From Mammaliicoccus sp. Marseille-Q6498 (GTDB lineage Bacteria; Bacillota; Bacilli; Staphylococcales; Staphylococcaceae): a DNA stretch of 64,000 nt. The stretch is from the NCBI RefSeq assembly GCF_946151045.1, contig NZ_OX267714.1, positions 2,251,001 to 2,315,000 on the forward strand, given 5' to 3'. The position numbers and the translations under genes are program-made. Position 1 is the first letter of the stretch; each line of letters begins with the position of its first letter. Positions 19,170-34,176 of this stretch are shown here, in pieces. A model generated the notes under the pieces. It had not been told where the DNA came from. It made no database searches and saw only the letters and a program-made list of their open reading frames with translations.

Positions 19170-20238
19170 TCAATTAGAAATTGTTGAAGATCGATACGAA
19201 CAATTAAATGAATTATTGAGTGACCCGGATGTCGTTTCGGACACAGATAAGTTGAGAAATTATTCAAAAGAACAATCCGATTTACAAAAGACCGTAGAGG
19301 TTTATAGAACATATAAATCTGTAAAAGGCGACATTGAAGACGCTAAATTGATGTTAAGTGAAACAAATGATAAAGACGATCAAGACATGTTGAAAGAAGA
19401 AATTAATAGTTTGAGTAAACGTGTTCCTGAACTAGAATCAGAATTGAAAATGCTACTTATCCCTAAAGATCCTAATGATGATAAAAACGTTATTATGGAA
19501 ATTCGTGGTGCAGCAGGTGGAGATGAAGCAGCTATATTTGCTGGTGACTTATTTAGAATGTATTCTAGATTTGCTGAGACAGAAGGCTATAAAATAGACG
19601 TTGTTGAAGAGAATATTAGTGATCATGGTGGATATAAAGAAATCAGTTTCTCTATTCAAGGAAACGGTGCTTTCAGTAAACTTAAATATGAGAATGGTGC
19701 ACACCGTGTGCAACGTGTACCTGAAACTGAATCAGGTGGTAGAATCCATACATCTACAGCTACTGTAGCAGTATTACCTGAAGCAGAAGATGTAGAGATT
19801 GATATACGAAGTGAAGATTTAAAAATTGAAACATATCGTTCTAGTGGTGCAGGTGGACAACATGTAAATACAACAGATTCTGCTGTACGTATAACACATT
19901 TACCAACTGGTATCGTTGCGACTTCTTCAGAAAAATCTCAAATTAAAAACCGTGAAAAAGCATTAAAAGTATTAAAAGCAAGAGTTTATGACATGATGGT
20001 TAGAGAAGAAAATGCTAAATATGCTGAAAAAAGAAAATCAGCTGTTGGTACTGGCGATCGTTCGGAACGTATTAGAACGTACAACTATCCTCAAAACAGA
20101 GTTACAGACCACCGTATTGGTCTAACTATACAAAAGTTAGATCAAATAATGGAAGGTAAAGTCTCTGAAATTATTGATGCATTAACAATGCATGAACAAA
20201 CTGAGAAATTGGAAGAATTGAATAATGGCCAATTATAG
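19162..20238 (+). CDS. prfA: Peptide chain release factor 1
   Basis: RF1 recognises UAA and UAG and triggers peptide release. The 358-residue protein carries the catalytic GGQ in [10 protein letters not shown] and the stop-codon recognition PxT-type motif in [10 protein letters not shown] (PET rather than PxT variants of RF2). The start at 19162 follows AAGGAGTG and overlaps tdk by eight bases. prmC, whose product methylates the GGQ glutamine, overlaps the 3' end by 14 bases, a functional pairing conserved in bacteria. Confidence 0.97.
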   Translation: MFDQLEIVEDRYEQLNELLSDPDVVSDTDKLRNYSKEQSDLQKTVEVYRTYKSVKGDIEDAKLMLSETNDKDDQDMLKEEINSLSKRVPELESELKMLLIPKDPNDDKNVIMEIRGAAGGDEAAIFAGDLFRMYSRFAETEGYKIDVVEENISDHGGYKEISFSIQGNGAFSKLKYENGAHRVQRVPETESGGRIHTSTATVAVLPEAEDVEIDIRSEDLKIETYRSSGAGGQHVNTTDSAVRITHLPTGIVATSSEKSQIKNREKALKVLKARVYDMMVREENAKYAEKRKSAVGTGDRSERIRTYNYPQNRVTDHRIGLTIQKLDQIMEGKVSEIIDALTMHEQTEKLEELNNGQL

Positions 20239-21082
20239 CTTTCAACAATTATTGAAAGAAACATATGATGAATTATCAGCACGAGGGTTAGAAACCTCTC
20301 GTGCTGATTGGTTATTAGAAGATATTTCAGGTATGACAAGAACAAATATTATATTAAATTATAAAGAATTAGTACCTGAACCATTATTAAGCCAATTTCT
20401 ATTACTTAGAGAGCGAATGTATTTAGGCGAACCAGTACAATATATTGTAGGATTTGCTGAATTTTATGAAAGAAAGTTTAAAGTTAACGAGAATGTACTC
20501 ATTCCACGACCTGAAACTGAAGAACTCATTGTGCAAACATTAGCATCTATTGAAAGTGAAGATTGTGTTGTGTGTGATATAGGTACAGGCTCTGGTGCTA
20601 TTGCGATTACACTAAAAAAAGAGATGCCGCAACTATCGGTTTTAGCTACTGATATTAGCCAAAAAGCGCTTGAAATAGCGAAAGAGAACGCAGATATCCA
20701 TAATGCAGAGATTGAGTTTCTGCAAGGTAACACACTTCAACCTTTAATAGATAAAAATATAAAAGTAGACGTTATTGTTTCGAATCCACCATATATATCA
20801 TATGAAGAAAAAAGCGAAATGTCTGAAACTGTTTTGAAGCACGAACCGCATATAGCACTATTTGCAGATAATGATGGATTGGCAATATATAAACAAATAC
20901 TTTTAAACCTTAAAAATGTAATCAACCAAGGCGGATTAGTTCTATTTGAAATTGGACATTTACAAGGTGAAGTCTTAAAAACTTATATACAAAATCATTA
21001 TAAAATTGAAAATTTGAAAATTATCAAAGATATAAATCAAAAGAATCGTATGATACAATTTAATTGGATAGACGATTTATAA
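20225..21082 (+). CDS. prmC: Release factor glutamine N5-methyltransferase
   Basis: PrmC methylates the glutamine of the GGQ motif of release factors using S-adenosylmethionine. The 285-residue protein has an N-terminal helical domain (about 1-90). The Rossmann methyltransferase domain has [13 protein letters not shown] as the AdoMet loop and the catalytic NPPY in [11 protein letters not shown]. It starts 14 bases inside prfA. Right after its stop begins the DnaA-box cluster that precedes sua5. Confidence 0.96.
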   Translation: MANYSFQQLLKETYDELSARGLETSRADWLLEDISGMTRTNIILNYKELVPEPLLSQFLLLRERMYLGEPVQYIVGFAEFYERKFKVNENVLIPRPETEELIVQTLASIESEDCVVCDIGTGSGAIAITLKKEMPQLSVLATDISQKALEIAKENADIHNAEIEFLQGNTLQPLIDKNIKVDVIVSNPPYISYEEKSEMSETVLKHEPHIALFADNDGLAIYKQILLNLKNVINQGGLVLFEIGHLQGEVLKTYIQNHYKIENLKIIKDINQKNRMIQFNWIDDL

Positions 21083-21084
21083 AG

Positions 21085-21231
21085 TTATACACAGAATAAC
21101 TACGGTTATCCACAATATGTGTATAACTTTTATTTATATATTATAAATGCTTTAAAGAAGGGAAGAATAGCATTGGAAACATATGTTTGGGATGTGCGTA
21201 AGTATGTTCATAACTTAAAGAGTTATCCACA
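21085..21231. promoter_or_regulatory. Cluster of four DnaA boxes around the sua5 start
   Basis: Three boxes lie in the 90-base gap: TTATACACA (21085-21093, plus), TTATCCACA (21106-21114, plus, perfect consensus) and its partner TGTGTATAA (21118-21126, minus strand TTATACACA). A fourth perfect TTATCCACA lies inside the coding sequence (21223-21231). In B. subtilis a DnaA-box cluster bound by DnaA sits at the homologous gene ywlC, as recalled from genome-wide binding work, which supports a real site. It could regulate sua5 or titrate DnaA. Confidence 0.7.
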
Positions 21232-22219
21232 AATCGATCAAATCATTGATGGATATCAACAAAATAACTTAATCGCATTACCAACTGAAACCGTATATGG
21301 ATTAGGCGCTAATGCCAAGGATGAAGAAGCAGTTAAAAACATATATATAGCAAAAGGTAGACCTTCTGATAATCCTTTAATAGTTCATATTCATCATAAA
21401 GCACAATTAGAACAGTTTACTGAAAAAATATCTAGAGAAACCGAAATTTTAATGGATGCATTTTGGCCAGGTCCGATTTCATTTATTGTACCTTATAAAT
21501 CTGGTTATTTAAGTGATCGAGTAACAGGTGGACTTAATTCTGTAGCAGTACGTATGCCGAGTCATGCTGTTGGACGTGAGATCTTACAATTAATAGATTT
21601 ACCAATTGCAGCGCCAAGTGCAAATTTGAGCGGCAGACCTTCACCAACTAAATTTGAACATGTGCAGCATGATTTGAATCATCGAATATACGGCATTATA
21701 CAAGCTGAAGATATTGATGAAGGAATTGAAAGTACTGTAATAGATTGCACGAGTTTCCCTTTTAAAATTGCTAGACCAGGTTCTATAACGGCTGAAATGA
21801 TCAATCATGTGTTGCCTAACAGTATTGAAAATAAAAAAATAAATATAGAAAAACCGATTGCACCCGGCATGAAATATAAACATTATGCACCATCACAGCC
21901 AGTAACTTTAATAGAAAATGGTTTATCAAAACCGCTTAAATATAATGCCATTAAGGATAAAAAAATTGCGATTATCGGTCCAAAGACGATCGAGCAATTT
22001 ATTCCAGAAAATGTTGAGTTTATACAATTAGGTAAAGATATTCATGATATTAAAGGAGCTCACCATGATTTATATGACGTGTTGAGAATTGCGGATCAAT
22101 TAGAAGATGTTGAACATATATATATTAATGGATATGAAAGAACAGATAACACTACAGCATTAATGAATAGAATAGATAAAGCAAGTGGCTACAATATTAA
22201 AGGAGAAGATGATTTGTGA
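21173..22219 (+). CDS. sua5: L-threonylcarbamoyladenylate synthase (Sua5/YwlC)
   Basis: This enzyme makes threonylcarbamoyl-AMP for the universal t6A37 tRNA modification. The 348-residue protein has the YrdC domain first (ALPTETVYGLGANA, KGRPSDNPLIVHI, VAVRMPSH, APSANLSGRPSPT). The smaller Sua5 C-terminal domain follows after a linker at PGMKYKHYAPSQP. I choose the TTG at 21173, preceded by AAGAAGGG; an upstream in-frame start at 21119 lies inside the DnaA-box region. The end overlaps ywlE by four bases. Confidence 0.93.
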   Translation: METYVWDVRKYVHNLKSYPQIDQIIDGYQQNNLIALPTETVYGLGANAKDEEAVKNIYIAKGRPSDNPLIVHIHHKAQLEQFTEKISRETEILMDAFWPGPISFIVPYKSGYLSDRVTGGLNSVAVRMPSHAVGREILQLIDLPIAAPSANLSGRPSPTKFEHVQHDLNHRIYGIIQAEDIDEGIESTVIDCTSFPFKIARPGSITAEMINHVLPNSIENKKINIEKPIAPGMKYKHYAPSQPVTLIENGLSKPLKYNAIKDKKIAIIGPKTIEQFIPENVEFIQLGKDIHDIKGAHHDLYDVLRIADQLEDVEHIYINGYERTDNTTALMNRIDKASGYNIKGEDDL

Positions 22220-22644
22220 AAATAATTTTTGTCTGTACTGGTAATACTTGTAGAAGCCCATTAGCAGAAGCAATAGCAAGAGATATAAAACCAGAATATG
22301 AGATTCAATCTAGAGGCATCAATGCTATGAATGGTGCTCCAATATCAGAAGAAACGTTAGAAATTATAATTGAAAATAATTTACCTATTCCTGAACCAGC
22401 GAAGCAATTTTCTGAAAAAGATTTAGATGCGGATTTAATATTAACTATGACCGAAACACATAAACAAATATTAAAATCAGCATTTCAGCATGAGAATATT
22501 GATTCTTTAAAACATTACTTGAATGGTGTGCATGAGGATGTTGCAGATCCTTTTGGGCAAAGTAAAGAAATATATATAAAAACTTATAATGAAATAAAAA
22601 AACTTGTTAAGGAATTATTACAGAGTAATGAAGAATTCAAATAA
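22216..22644 (+). CDS. ywlE: Low-molecular-weight protein phosphatase, arginine-phosphatase type
   Basis: A 142-residue phosphatase with the P-loop VCTGNTCRSPLAEA and the acid loop DVADPFGQ. Threonine after the nucleophilic cysteine (C-T-G-N-T-C-R-S) is the mark of protein-arginine phosphatases such as YwlE and S. aureus PtpB, which oppose the McsB kinase. A GTG start overlaps the sua5 stop. The order sua5/ywlC-ywlE-rpiB-ywlG-glyA-upp is as in Bacillus. Confidence 0.9.
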   Translation: MKIIFVCTGNTCRSPLAEAIARDIKPEYEIQSRGINAMNGAPISEETLEIIIENNLPIPEPAKQFSEKDLDADLILTMTETHKQILKSAFQHENIDSLKHYLNGVHEDVADPFGQSKEIYIKTYNEIKKLVKELLQSNEEFK

Positions 22645-22718
22645 TTTAATTAATTGCTATAACAGACCTGAAAAATAAGTTATAATATTAAAGTATAAAC
22701 AAATTGGGAGGTGGGAAG

Positions 22719-23156
22719 ATGAAAGTAGCTATAGCTGCAGACCACGGAGGCTATGAATACAAAGAAGCAATTAAAGGTTTACTTAAAGAAATGAATATTG
22801 AATACAAAGATTTTGGTACACATAAAGGTGAGTCAGTAGATTATCCAGACTATGCAAAGCCAGTATCTGAAAGTGTTGCAGATGGTTCATTTGATAAAGG
22901 TATATTAATTTGTGGAACAGGAATTGGTATGTCTATTGCTTCGAATAAGGTAAAAGGGGTGCGTTGTGCACTTGTGCATGATGTATTTACCGCTGAAGTG
23001 ACGAGACAACATAATGACTCTAATGTATTAGCATTAGGCCAACGTGTTATCGGTGAAGGTTTAGCACTTCTCATCGTCAAAACGTGGTTGACAAGTGAAT
23101 TTGAAGGTGGAAGACATCAACGACGCATAGACAAGATTGAAGGCGGTTGTTCATGA
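22719..23156 (+). CDS. rpiB: RpiB/LacA/LacB-family sugar-phosphate isomerase
   Basis: Ribose-5-phosphate isomerase B family, interconverting ribose 5-phosphate and ribulose 5-phosphate. The 145-residue protein begins [15 protein letters not shown], with the phosphate/substrate loop [14 protein letters not shown] and the active-site region in [24 protein letters not shown]. The ATG at 22719 follows GGGAGGTGGG; an in-frame GTG at 22704 precedes that site. Stop overlaps the next gene by four bases. Confidence 0.9.
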   Translation: MKVAIAADHGGYEYKEAIKGLLKEMNIEYKDFGTHKGESVDYPDYAKPVSESVADGSFDKGILICGTGIGMSIASNKVKGVRCALVHDVFTAEVTRQHNDSNVLALGQRVIGEGLALLIVKTWLTSEFEGGRHQRRIDKIEGGCS

Positions 23157-23677
23157 AAAATCAATTAAAACAATTACTTGATGAACTCAAAAGCATCGAC
23201 TTCTTTAAAGAAAACGAACTGTGCGTAATTGGTTGTTCCACGTCGGAAATAAGAGGATCAAAAATTGGCTCAAATGGTTCAATTGATGTTGCCCAAATAT
23301 TATACGAAAGTCTTGAAGAGATACATAAAGAGACAGGTGTTCATTTTGCTTTTCAAGGTTGTGAACATATTAATAGGGCGATAACGATTGAAAGAGAAAT
23401 ATTTGATCCTTTTACGATGACTGAGGTTTCTGTTATACCTCAAGTGGATGCTGGAGGTAGCTTGTCAACTTATGCATATCAACACATGAAAGAACCTGTA
23501 GTTGTTGAACATATTCAATGTGATAAAGGCATTGATTTTGGTCAAACATTGATTGGTATGCATATCAAACATGTTGCCGTGCCGATATCTTTAGATACTA
23601 AATATGTTGGTGATGGTGTCGTAACAGTAGCAAAAAGTCGCCCCAAATTAATTGGTGGTGCAAGAGCAAAGTATTAA
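23153..23677 (+). CDS. ywlG: TIGR01440/DUF436 family protein (YwlG-like)
   Basis: A conserved 174-residue cytoplasmic protein of unknown function, recognised from its place between rpiB and glyA. It has typical stretches [30 protein letters not shown] and [20 protein letters not shown]. The ATG at 23153 overlaps the rpiB stop (ATGA) and follows AAGGCGG. A thioesterase- or transferase-like role has not been established, so I do not assign one. Confidence 0.85.
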   Translation: MKNQLKQLLDELKSIDFFKENELCVIGCSTSEIRGSKIGSNGSIDVAQILYESLEEIHKETGVHFAFQGCEHINRAITIEREIFDPFTMTEVSVIPQVDAGGSLSTYAYQHMKEPVVVEHIQCDKGIDFGQTLIGMHIKHVAVPISLDTKYVGDGVVTVAKSRPKLIGGARAKY

Positions 23678-23701
23678 ATTCTTAAAAGTGAGGTATTGTA
23701 C

Positions 23702-24943
23702 ATGTCATTAATTAAAAAGCAAGACGAAGAACTTTTCAAAGCAATGGAAAAAGAGTTTGATAGACAGAATAATAATATTGAATTAATAGCGTCAGAGAAC
23801 TTTGTTTCAGAAACAGTGATGGAAGCTCAAGGTTCTGTATTAACTAACAAATATGCAGAAGGTTACCCAGGTCGTCGTTATTATGGTGGCTGTGAACATG
23901 TAGACATCGTTGAAGATTTAGCAAGAGAACGTGCTAAAGCAATCTTTGGTGGGGATCATGTTAATGTACAACCTCATTCAGGATCACAAGCAAATATGGC
24001 TGTTTATTTTGTTGCCTTAGAACCTGGTGATACTGTACTTGGAATGAACTTAAGTCATGGTGGACATTTAACTCACGGAGCTAAAGTTAACTTTAGTGGT
24101 AAACTATATAACTTTGTTGAGTATGGTGTTTCTAAAGAAAATGAACAAATCGATTATGATGAAATTTTAAGAGTCGCAAAAGAATCAAAACCTAAGCTTA
24201 TTGTTGCAGGTGCATCAGCGTATCCAAGACAAATTGATTTTAAACGATTTAAAGAAATTGCAGATGAAGTTGGCGCTAAATTAATGGTGGATATGGCTCA
24301 TATTGCTGGTTTAGTTGCAGCTGGCTTACATCAAAATCCAGTTGACTATGCTGATTTTGTAACGACTACTACGCATAAGACATTAAGAGGCCCAAGAGGT
24401 GGTATGATTTTCTGTAAAGAAGAATATGCTAAAGAAATTGATAAAACAATTTTCCCTGGAATTCAAGGTGGACCATTAATGCACGTAATAGCTGGTAAAG
24501 CTGTATCATTTGGTGAAGCGTTAGAACCAGAATTTAAGGAATACCAAAAACAAGTAATTAAGAATGCTCAAAAATTAGCTGCTACATTAGAAGAAGAAGG
24601 CTTAAGAATTGTTTCTGGTGGTACTGATAATCACTTAATCTGTGTAGATGTTAAAGGATCTCTAGGGATTACGGGTAAATTAGCAGAAAATGCATTAGAT
24701 GAAGTCGGTATCACTTGTAATAAAAATACTATTCCTTTTGATCAAGAAAAACCATTTGTAACAAGTGGTATTCGTATTGGTACACCAGCTGTTACAACTC
24801 GTGGATTTGATGAAGAGGCAATGGAAGAAGTGGGTAAAATAATAGCGTTAGTGCTAAAAAATCCAGAAGATCAAGCAACGTTGAAAGAAGCGCACGAACG
24901 TGTATTATCATTAACTTCTAAGTTCCCACTTTACAACAAATAA
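23702..24943 (+). CDS. glyA: Serine hydroxymethyltransferase
   Basis: PLP enzyme interconverting serine and glycine with tetrahydrofolate as one-carbon carrier. The 413-residue protein shows [37 protein letters not shown] and the PLP-lysine motif [14 protein letters not shown]. The ATG at 23702 follows GTGAGGT; the upstream start at 23696 lies too near that site. The gene precedes upp by 22 bases and probably shares its transcript. Confidence 0.97.
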   Translation: MSLIKKQDEELFKAMEKEFDRQNNNIELIASENFVSETVMEAQGSVLTNKYAEGYPGRRYYGGCEHVDIVEDLARERAKAIFGGDHVNVQPHSGSQANMAVYFVALEPGDTVLGMNLSHGGHLTHGAKVNFSGKLYNFVEYGVSKENEQIDYDEILRVAKESKPKLIVAGASAYPRQIDFKRFKEIADEVGAKLMVDMAHIAGLVAAGLHQNPVDYADFVTTTTHKTLRGPRGGMIFCKEEYAKEIDKTIFPGIQGGPLMHVIAGKAVSFGEALEPEFKEYQKQVIKNAQKLAATLEEEGLRIVSGGTDNHLICVDVKGSLGITGKLAENALDEVGITCNKNTIPFDQEKPFVTSGIRIGTPAVTTRGFDEEAMEEVGKIIALVLKNPEDQATLKEAHERVLSLTSKFPLYNK

Positions 24944-24965
24944 TTATTTATTGGAGGTTTCCTAT

Positions 24966-25595
24966 ATGGGGAAAGTACACGTTTTTGATCATCCTTTAAT
25001 TCAACATAAGTTGAGTTATATTAGGGATCAAGAAACAGGCACTAAAGAATTTAGAGAGCTTGTTGACGAAGTAGGTATGCTTATGGCATATGAAGTTACG
25101 AGGGATTTGGAAACTAAAGAAGTAGAAATACAAACACCAGTAACAAAGATGAATGCTCAAAGATTATCAGGTAAAAAATTAGCAATTATTCCAATTTTAC
25201 GTGCTGGATTAGGTATGACAGAAGGCGTTATGAAACTTGTTCCTGCTGCTAGAGTAGGACATGTTGGTTTATACCGTGATCCAGAAACACTTGAAGCGGT
25301 AGAATATTTTGTGAAATTACCTCAAGATATTGAAGAGCGAGAAATAATTGTAGTAGATCCTATGCTAGCAACTGGTGCATCAGCAATAGAAGCGATTCAA
25401 TCATTGAAAAATCGTGGAGCAAATAAAATACGTTTTATGGGCTTAATTGCTGCACCTGAAGGGGTTAAAGCATTACAAAAAGCGCATGAAGATGTAGATA
25501 TTTATATTGCTGCATTAGATGAAAAATTAGATGACCATGCATATATTACACCTGGTTTAGGTGATGCTGGTGATCGATTATTTGGCACTAAATAA
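24966..25595 (+). CDS. upp: Uracil phosphoribosyltransferase
   Basis: Salvage enzyme making UMP from uracil and PRPP. The 209-residue protein has [13 protein letters not shown] and the PRPP loop [16 protein letters not shown], followed by the uracil-binding [16 protein letters not shown]. The ATG at 24966 follows GGAGG; an in-frame TTG at 24951 lies ahead of that ribosome binding site and is not the start. It is 21 bases upstream of mnaA. Confidence 0.97.
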   Translation: MGKVHVFDHPLIQHKLSYIRDQETGTKEFRELVDEVGMLMAYEVTRDLETKEVEIQTPVTKMNAQRLSGKKLAIIPILRAGLGMTEGVMKLVPAARVGHVGLYRDPETLEAVEYFVKLPQDIEEREIIVVDPMLATGASAIEAIQSLKNRGANKIRFMGLIAAPEGVKALQKAHEDVDIYIAALDEKLDDHAYITPGLGDAGDRLFGTK

Positions 25596-25616
25596 TATTA
25601 GGAGGATTTTATTACA

Positions 25617-26753
25617 ATGAAGAAAATTATGACGATATTTGGTACGCGACCTGAAGCTATTAAAATGGCGCCTTTAGTTTTAGAATTAAAAAATGATCCG
25701 GAGTTACAACCTATTGTGGTTGTTACAGCACAACATAGAGAAATGCTAGATTCAGTTCTAGAAACATTTGATATCACTCCAGATTATGATTTAAACATCA
25801 TGAAACAAGGGCAAACACTTTCAGAAGTCACTTCAAGAGTATTAGGCGGGTTAGAAAGTGTTATTCAAGAAGCTAAACCAGATATGATATTGGTGCATGG
25901 AGATACAACAACTACTTTTGCCGGCAGTTTAGCAGCTTTTTATAATGAAGTTGCAATCGGTCATGTGGAAGCAGGTTTAAGAACTTGGAATAAGTATTCT
26001 CCATTCCCAGAAGAAATGAATCGACAAATGACGGGGGTCCTTGCTGATTTGCATTTCTCACCAACTGATCAGTCAAAAAATAATTTACTTCATGAAAATA
26101 AAAAACCAGAATCTATTGTTGTTACAGGTAATACTGCAATCGATGCATTATCAACAACAGTTAGTGAAGATTATGAAAGTGAAATCATTAAACGACATGA
26201 GGGTAAACGTATTGTGTTACTAACGGCACATCGACGTGAAAATATCGGTCAACCTATGGAAAACATCTTTAAAGCTGTTAGACGTATTGTTGAAGAGCAC
26301 GAAGATGTAGTCGTTGTGTATCCAATGCACAAAAACCCTAAAGTTAGAAGTATTGCTAATCAAATTTTAAGTGATCATGATCGCATAGAATTAACAGAAC
26401 CTTTAGAGGTTATTGATTTTCATAACTTTGCAGCAAATGCACATTTAATTCTTACAGATTCAGGTGGTGTTCAAGAAGAAGCACCTTCTTTAGGTAAACC
26501 AGTACTTGTATTGAGAGATACAACAGAGCGTCCTGAAGGTGTTGAAGCAGGAACATTAAAACTAGTAGGCATTGAAGAAGAAGTTGTCTACAGTGAAACT
26601 AAGACTTTGCTAAATGACCAAACACTATATGATAAGATGAGCATTGCTCAAAACCCATATGGAGATGGCTTAGCATCTAAAAGAATTTGTGAGAATATTA
26701 AGTATTATTTTGGTATTTTAACTGACGAGCCAGAGCCGTTTAAAACTAAATAA
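25617..26753 (+). CDS. mnaA: UDP-N-acetylglucosamine 2-epimerase (non-hydrolysing)
   Basis: Interconverts UDP-GlcNAc and UDP-ManNAc, the donor for the wall teichoic acid linkage unit and some capsules. The 378-residue protein has GTRPEAIKMAPL at the N-terminus, VHGDTTTTFAG, the motif GHVEAGLRT, LLTAHRRENIG, and DSGGVQEEAPSLGKPVLVLRDTTERPE (two adjoining motifs). GGAGG eight bases upstream supports the start. It precedes the atp operon as in S. aureus. Confidence 0.95.
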   Translation: MKKIMTIFGTRPEAIKMAPLVLELKNDPELQPIVVVTAQHREMLDSVLETFDITPDYDLNIMKQGQTLSEVTSRVLGGLESVIQEAKPDMILVHGDTTTTFAGSLAAFYNEVAIGHVEAGLRTWNKYSPFPEEMNRQMTGVLADLHFSPTDQSKNNLLHENKKPESIVVTGNTAIDALSTTVSEDYESEIIKRHEGKRIVLLTAHRRENIGQPMENIFKAVRRIVEEHEDVVVVYPMHKNPKVRSIANQILSDHDRIELTEPLEVIDFHNFAANAHLILTDSGGVQEEAPSLGKPVLVLRDTTERPEGVEAGTLKLVGIEEEVVYSETKTLLNDQTLYDKMSIAQNPYGDGLASKRICENIKYYFGILTDEPEPFKTK

Positions 26754-26825
26754 ATGATAAAGTGGATTGTGTCGATTCTGTGACGAAAAAATGACGAAAA
26801 GTTGTTTTCTATTTTTGTCATAGCA

Positions 26826-26854
26826 TTGACACTGTAAGTCCACTATATTATCAT
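26826..26854 (+). promoter_or_regulatory. Candidate atp operon promoter
   Basis: A perfect TTGACA (26826-26831), a 17-base spacer and TATCAT (26849-26854). It would give a leader of about 420 bases before atpB. Confidence 0.4.
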
Positions 26855-26868
26855 GAAAACTGTGTGTG

Positions 26869-26912
26869 TTGAAACGGTTTTCAAGATTTGCAATGTATTG
26901 AAAGTGTTTCAG
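26869..26912. promoter_or_regulatory. Two TTGAAA/TTTCA palindromes, cre-like
   Basis: TTGAAACGGTTTTCAA (26869-26884) and TTGAAAGTGTTTCAG (26898-26912) are imperfect dyads whose centres are about 29 bases apart, just downstream of the candidate promoter. The first agrees with the catabolite-responsive element pattern WTGNAANCGNWNNCAW at all fixed positions but one. Binding of CcpA is only a suggestion. Confidence 0.35.
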
Positions 26913-27248
26913 CTGAATGTTAGATATAAAAGACTTTTCTAGTCTTATTTACATTATTTTATTTTCTTAATTATTTTTCTAATTGGTGTATTTTTCCTCA
27001 TAAAACATGGGTTTATTTTAAGACTCAATAATGAATAATAGCATCTGCTGTTAACTTGTTTTTTAGGAAGTTTACTTCAATCAGTTAAAGAATGCTGAAT
27101 CATTACAATACTCAACTGGAAACTGAGTCATATATGGCAAGAATCAATGCTAAATATACGACTAAAATATCCACTTATAGTTGATATTATCGGAATTTTG
27201 ATCAGACTTGTGACTACATAGTATAAGGTTGATATTAATTCCGATTAA

Positions 27249-28273
<1,025 letters not shown>

Positions 28274-28373
28274 TCTAGTATATTTTTAGAACAGGCGGAG
28301 TCTATCTAAGAAAGGATTTCGCCATTCATTTATGAGATGTTTCACATCTTGATTTGCAATGAAAGGAGTGTAA

Positions 28374-28898
28374 TTGGCAGTGGATCAAAACGTATTAGTT
28401 TTAGGTGCTGCAGGTGGCGGCGTTGAATGGGGAACGATATTATTCACATTAGCAACGTTTCTTATCCTGTTAGCTTTATTAAAAAAATATGCTTGGGGAC
28501 CATTAAAATCTATTATGGATGAGCGTGAAAACTCAATAAATAAAGATATAGATGATGCTCACGAAGCAAAAGTAAATGCAAAGAAATTAGAAGAAGAAAA
28601 TAAAAACTTACTTAAAAAGACTCAAGAAGAAGTACAAACAATTCTTGATGATGCAAAACATCAAGCTAAAGTACAACAAGAGCAAATTATAAGTGAAGCA
28701 AATAGTAAAGCTAATGGTTTAATTCAATCAGCTCAAGCAGAAATACAACAAGAAAAACAAAAAGCTATTGCTGATATCAATAACCGTGTATCTGAACTTT
28801 CAGTATTAATTGCTTCTAAAGTAATTAACAAAGAAATCTCAGAACAAGATCAAAAAGACCTTGTTGAAAAATACATTAAAGAGGCAGGGGATAAATAA
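28374..28898 (+). CDS. atpF: ATP synthase subunit b
   Basis: The 174-residue peripheral stalk protein has one N-terminal membrane helix (about 17-38, [19 protein letters not shown]) and a long charged coiled coil to residue 150. A TTG start at 28374, six bases after AAAGGAGTG, is used; a GTG two codons later is the alternative. Its stop overlaps atpH (TAATG). Confidence 0.95.
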   Translation: MAVDQNVLVLGAAGGGVEWGTILFTLATFLILLALLKKYAWGPLKSIMDERENSINKDIDDAHEAKVNAKKLEEENKNLLKKTQEEVQTILDDAKHQAKVQQEQIISEANSKANGLIQSAQAEIQQEKQKAIADINNRVSELSVLIASKVINKEISEQDQKDLVEKYIKEAGDK

Positions 28899-29437
28899 TG
28901 GCGAATATTAGTCAAAAATATGCCCAAGCTTTATATGATGTAGCTGAAAAGCAAAACTTAACAGAATCTATTTTAGAAGAAATGACACAGTTAACAATTA
29001 GTCTTAAAGATAATCTTCAAGGTGTTAAAGCAGTAGATAATAATCCAAAACTTTCAGAAGAAGAACGACATGTCTTTGTAGAAAAAGTTTTTAATGGTGT
29101 ATCTAAACCATTACTAAACACATTATTCTTATTATCTAATAACAGAAAATTATCATTACTACCTAACATCACTGAAGATTATAGAAAGCTTTATAACCAA
29201 GTACATAGTCAAGAATTAATGAAAGTTGAATCTGTCTATTCATTATCTAATGAAGAATTAGATGAAATTGGTAAAGCATTTATTAAAAGAACCGGCTTGA
29301 AAAAATTAATTTTAGAAAATCAAATTAATGATTCATTAATTGGTGGCATTCGAGTGACTATTGGTACAAAAGTATACGATGGATCAATTCAGAATGATTT
29401 AAATCAATTGAAAAAATCATTTCAACAAACGAAATAA
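28898..29437 (+). CDS. atpH: ATP synthase subunit delta
   Basis: The 179-residue OSCP/delta subunit joins the peripheral stalk to the F1 head. It begins [18 protein letters not shown], typical of the N-terminal helical domain. The C-terminal part contains LIGGIRVTIGTKVYDGSIQ, the conserved delta signature. It overlaps atpF by one base and ends 18 bases before atpA. Confidence 0.95.
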   Translation: MANISQKYAQALYDVAEKQNLTESILEEMTQLTISLKDNLQGVKAVDNNPKLSEEERHVFVEKVFNGVSKPLLNTLFLLSNNRKLSLLPNITEDYRKLYNQVHSQELMKVESVYSLSNEELDEIGKAFIKRTGLKKLILENQINDSLIGGIRVTIGTKVYDGSIQNDLNQLKKSFQQTK

Positions 29438-29455
29438 TAATAAGGAGTGACATAG

Positions 29456-30970
<1,515 letters not shown>

Positions 30971-30983
30971 TATTAAGCTTTAA

Positions 30984-31871
<888 letters not shown>

Positions 31872-31874
31872 TGA

Positions 31875-33305
<1,431 letters not shown>

Positions 33306-33327
33306 TAATAATTAGGAGGAATGGAAA

Positions 33328-33732
33328 ATGAATACATTTACCTTAGATGTTGTCACTCCTAATGGATCTGTTTACTCAGCAAAAGAAGTAGAACTTGTTG
33401 TTTTACATACTGAAACTGGCGAAATGGGTGTAATGGCCGGACATATTCCAACCGTTGCTGCTTTAAAGACAGGATATGTTAAAGTAAACAAAACAAGTGG
33501 TACAGAGTATTTAGCTGTTTCCGAAGGATTTGTTGAAGTAAGAACCAATAAAGTTACAGTTCTTGTTCAAGTAGCTGAAAAAGCTGAAGAAATTGATAAA
33601 GAACGAGCGATTAATTCTAAACAAAGAGCTGAAGAGCGATTGAATAGTAATCGAGATGATATTGACTTTAGACGTGCTGAACGTGCACTGCATCGTGCAA
33701 TTAATCGTATTGAAGTGGCTAAATTTAGATAA
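33328..33732 (+). CDS. atpC: ATP synthase subunit epsilon
   Basis: The 134-residue regulatory subunit has an N-terminal beta sandwich (TLDVVTPNGSVYSAKEVELV, GEMGVMAGHIPTVAAL). A C-terminal two-helix arm follows (about 88-134) that can inhibit rotation. It is the last atp gene, followed at once by a hairpin terminator at 33737. Confidence 0.96.
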   Translation: MNTFTLDVVTPNGSVYSAKEVELVVLHTETGEMGVMAGHIPTVAALKTGYVKVNKTSGTEYLAVSEGFVEVRTNKVTVLVQVAEKAEEIDKERAINSKQRAEERLNSNRDDIDFRRAERALHRAINRIEVAKFR

Positions 33733-33736
33733 TATA

Positions 33737-33772
33737 AAAAAGCTGTCTCTATTATGAGGCAGCTTTTTATAT
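33737..33772 (+). terminator. atp operon terminator
   Basis: AAAAAGCTGTCTC (33737-33749) and GAGGCAGCTTTTT (33756-33768) form a 13-bp stem with one G-T pair and end in T-rich sequence. Confidence 0.85.
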
Positions 33773-33792
33773 TCAAAGAAGGGAATTGAATT

Positions 33793-34023
33793 ATGCAATA
33801 TTACGGGCAATTAGGAGTTATCGGTCTGATTCTACATGTAGTATGTGTTTGTTTAGCTTTCTGGGCATTACAAGGCGTAAGATTAGAACAAATTTTCAAA
33901 AAACATCATGTTGCACAAGCTCAAACTTTTATTATTATTTTAGCAGTTTTACTAGGTACAGGATTAAGTCGTTTTATTTTAGATATTCTTCAATATTCGT
34001 TACAATTAAAATTACTATTCTAA
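33793..34023 (+). CDS. ywzB: DUF1146 membrane protein (YwzB-like)
   Basis: A 76-residue protein with two membrane helices (about 7-28 and 44-66) separated by a basic loop ending in KKHHVAQAQTF. It corresponds to the conserved small YwzB/DUF1146 protein found between atpC and murA in Bacillus and staphylococci. The function is unknown. AGAAGGG upstream supports the ATG. A different frame over the same bases codes a cysteine-rich 82-residue peptide and is spurious. Confidence 0.8.
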   Translation: MQYYGQLGVIGLILHVVCVCLAFWALQGVRLEQIFKKHHVAQAQTFIIILAVLLGTGLSRFILDILQYSLQLKLLF

Positions 34024-34176
34024 GTGTTTTGTAAGAAACACAAAAATATATGAAAAATATTCAAAAAAGTAGTATAATGTTTTGGTGAATGTTTAAGAGT
34101 GAGGAATTATGTGTATAAAAATAATATATACTTTTTTTAAATAAATAATAGTGAAGTTTTTGTGGAGGACAATTAT

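Noticed and set aside
26943..27029. Short hydrophobic frame in the mnaA-atpB gap as a remnant of atpI
   Set aside because: Only about 28 codons, no start codon or ribosome binding site, and no motif that identifies AtpI; AT-rich DNA gives such frames by chance.
33786..34034. 82-codon cysteine/serine-rich frame overlapping the ywzB-like gene
   Set aside because: The other frame gives a two-helix membrane protein matching a conserved family at the conserved position; this one is a shadow.
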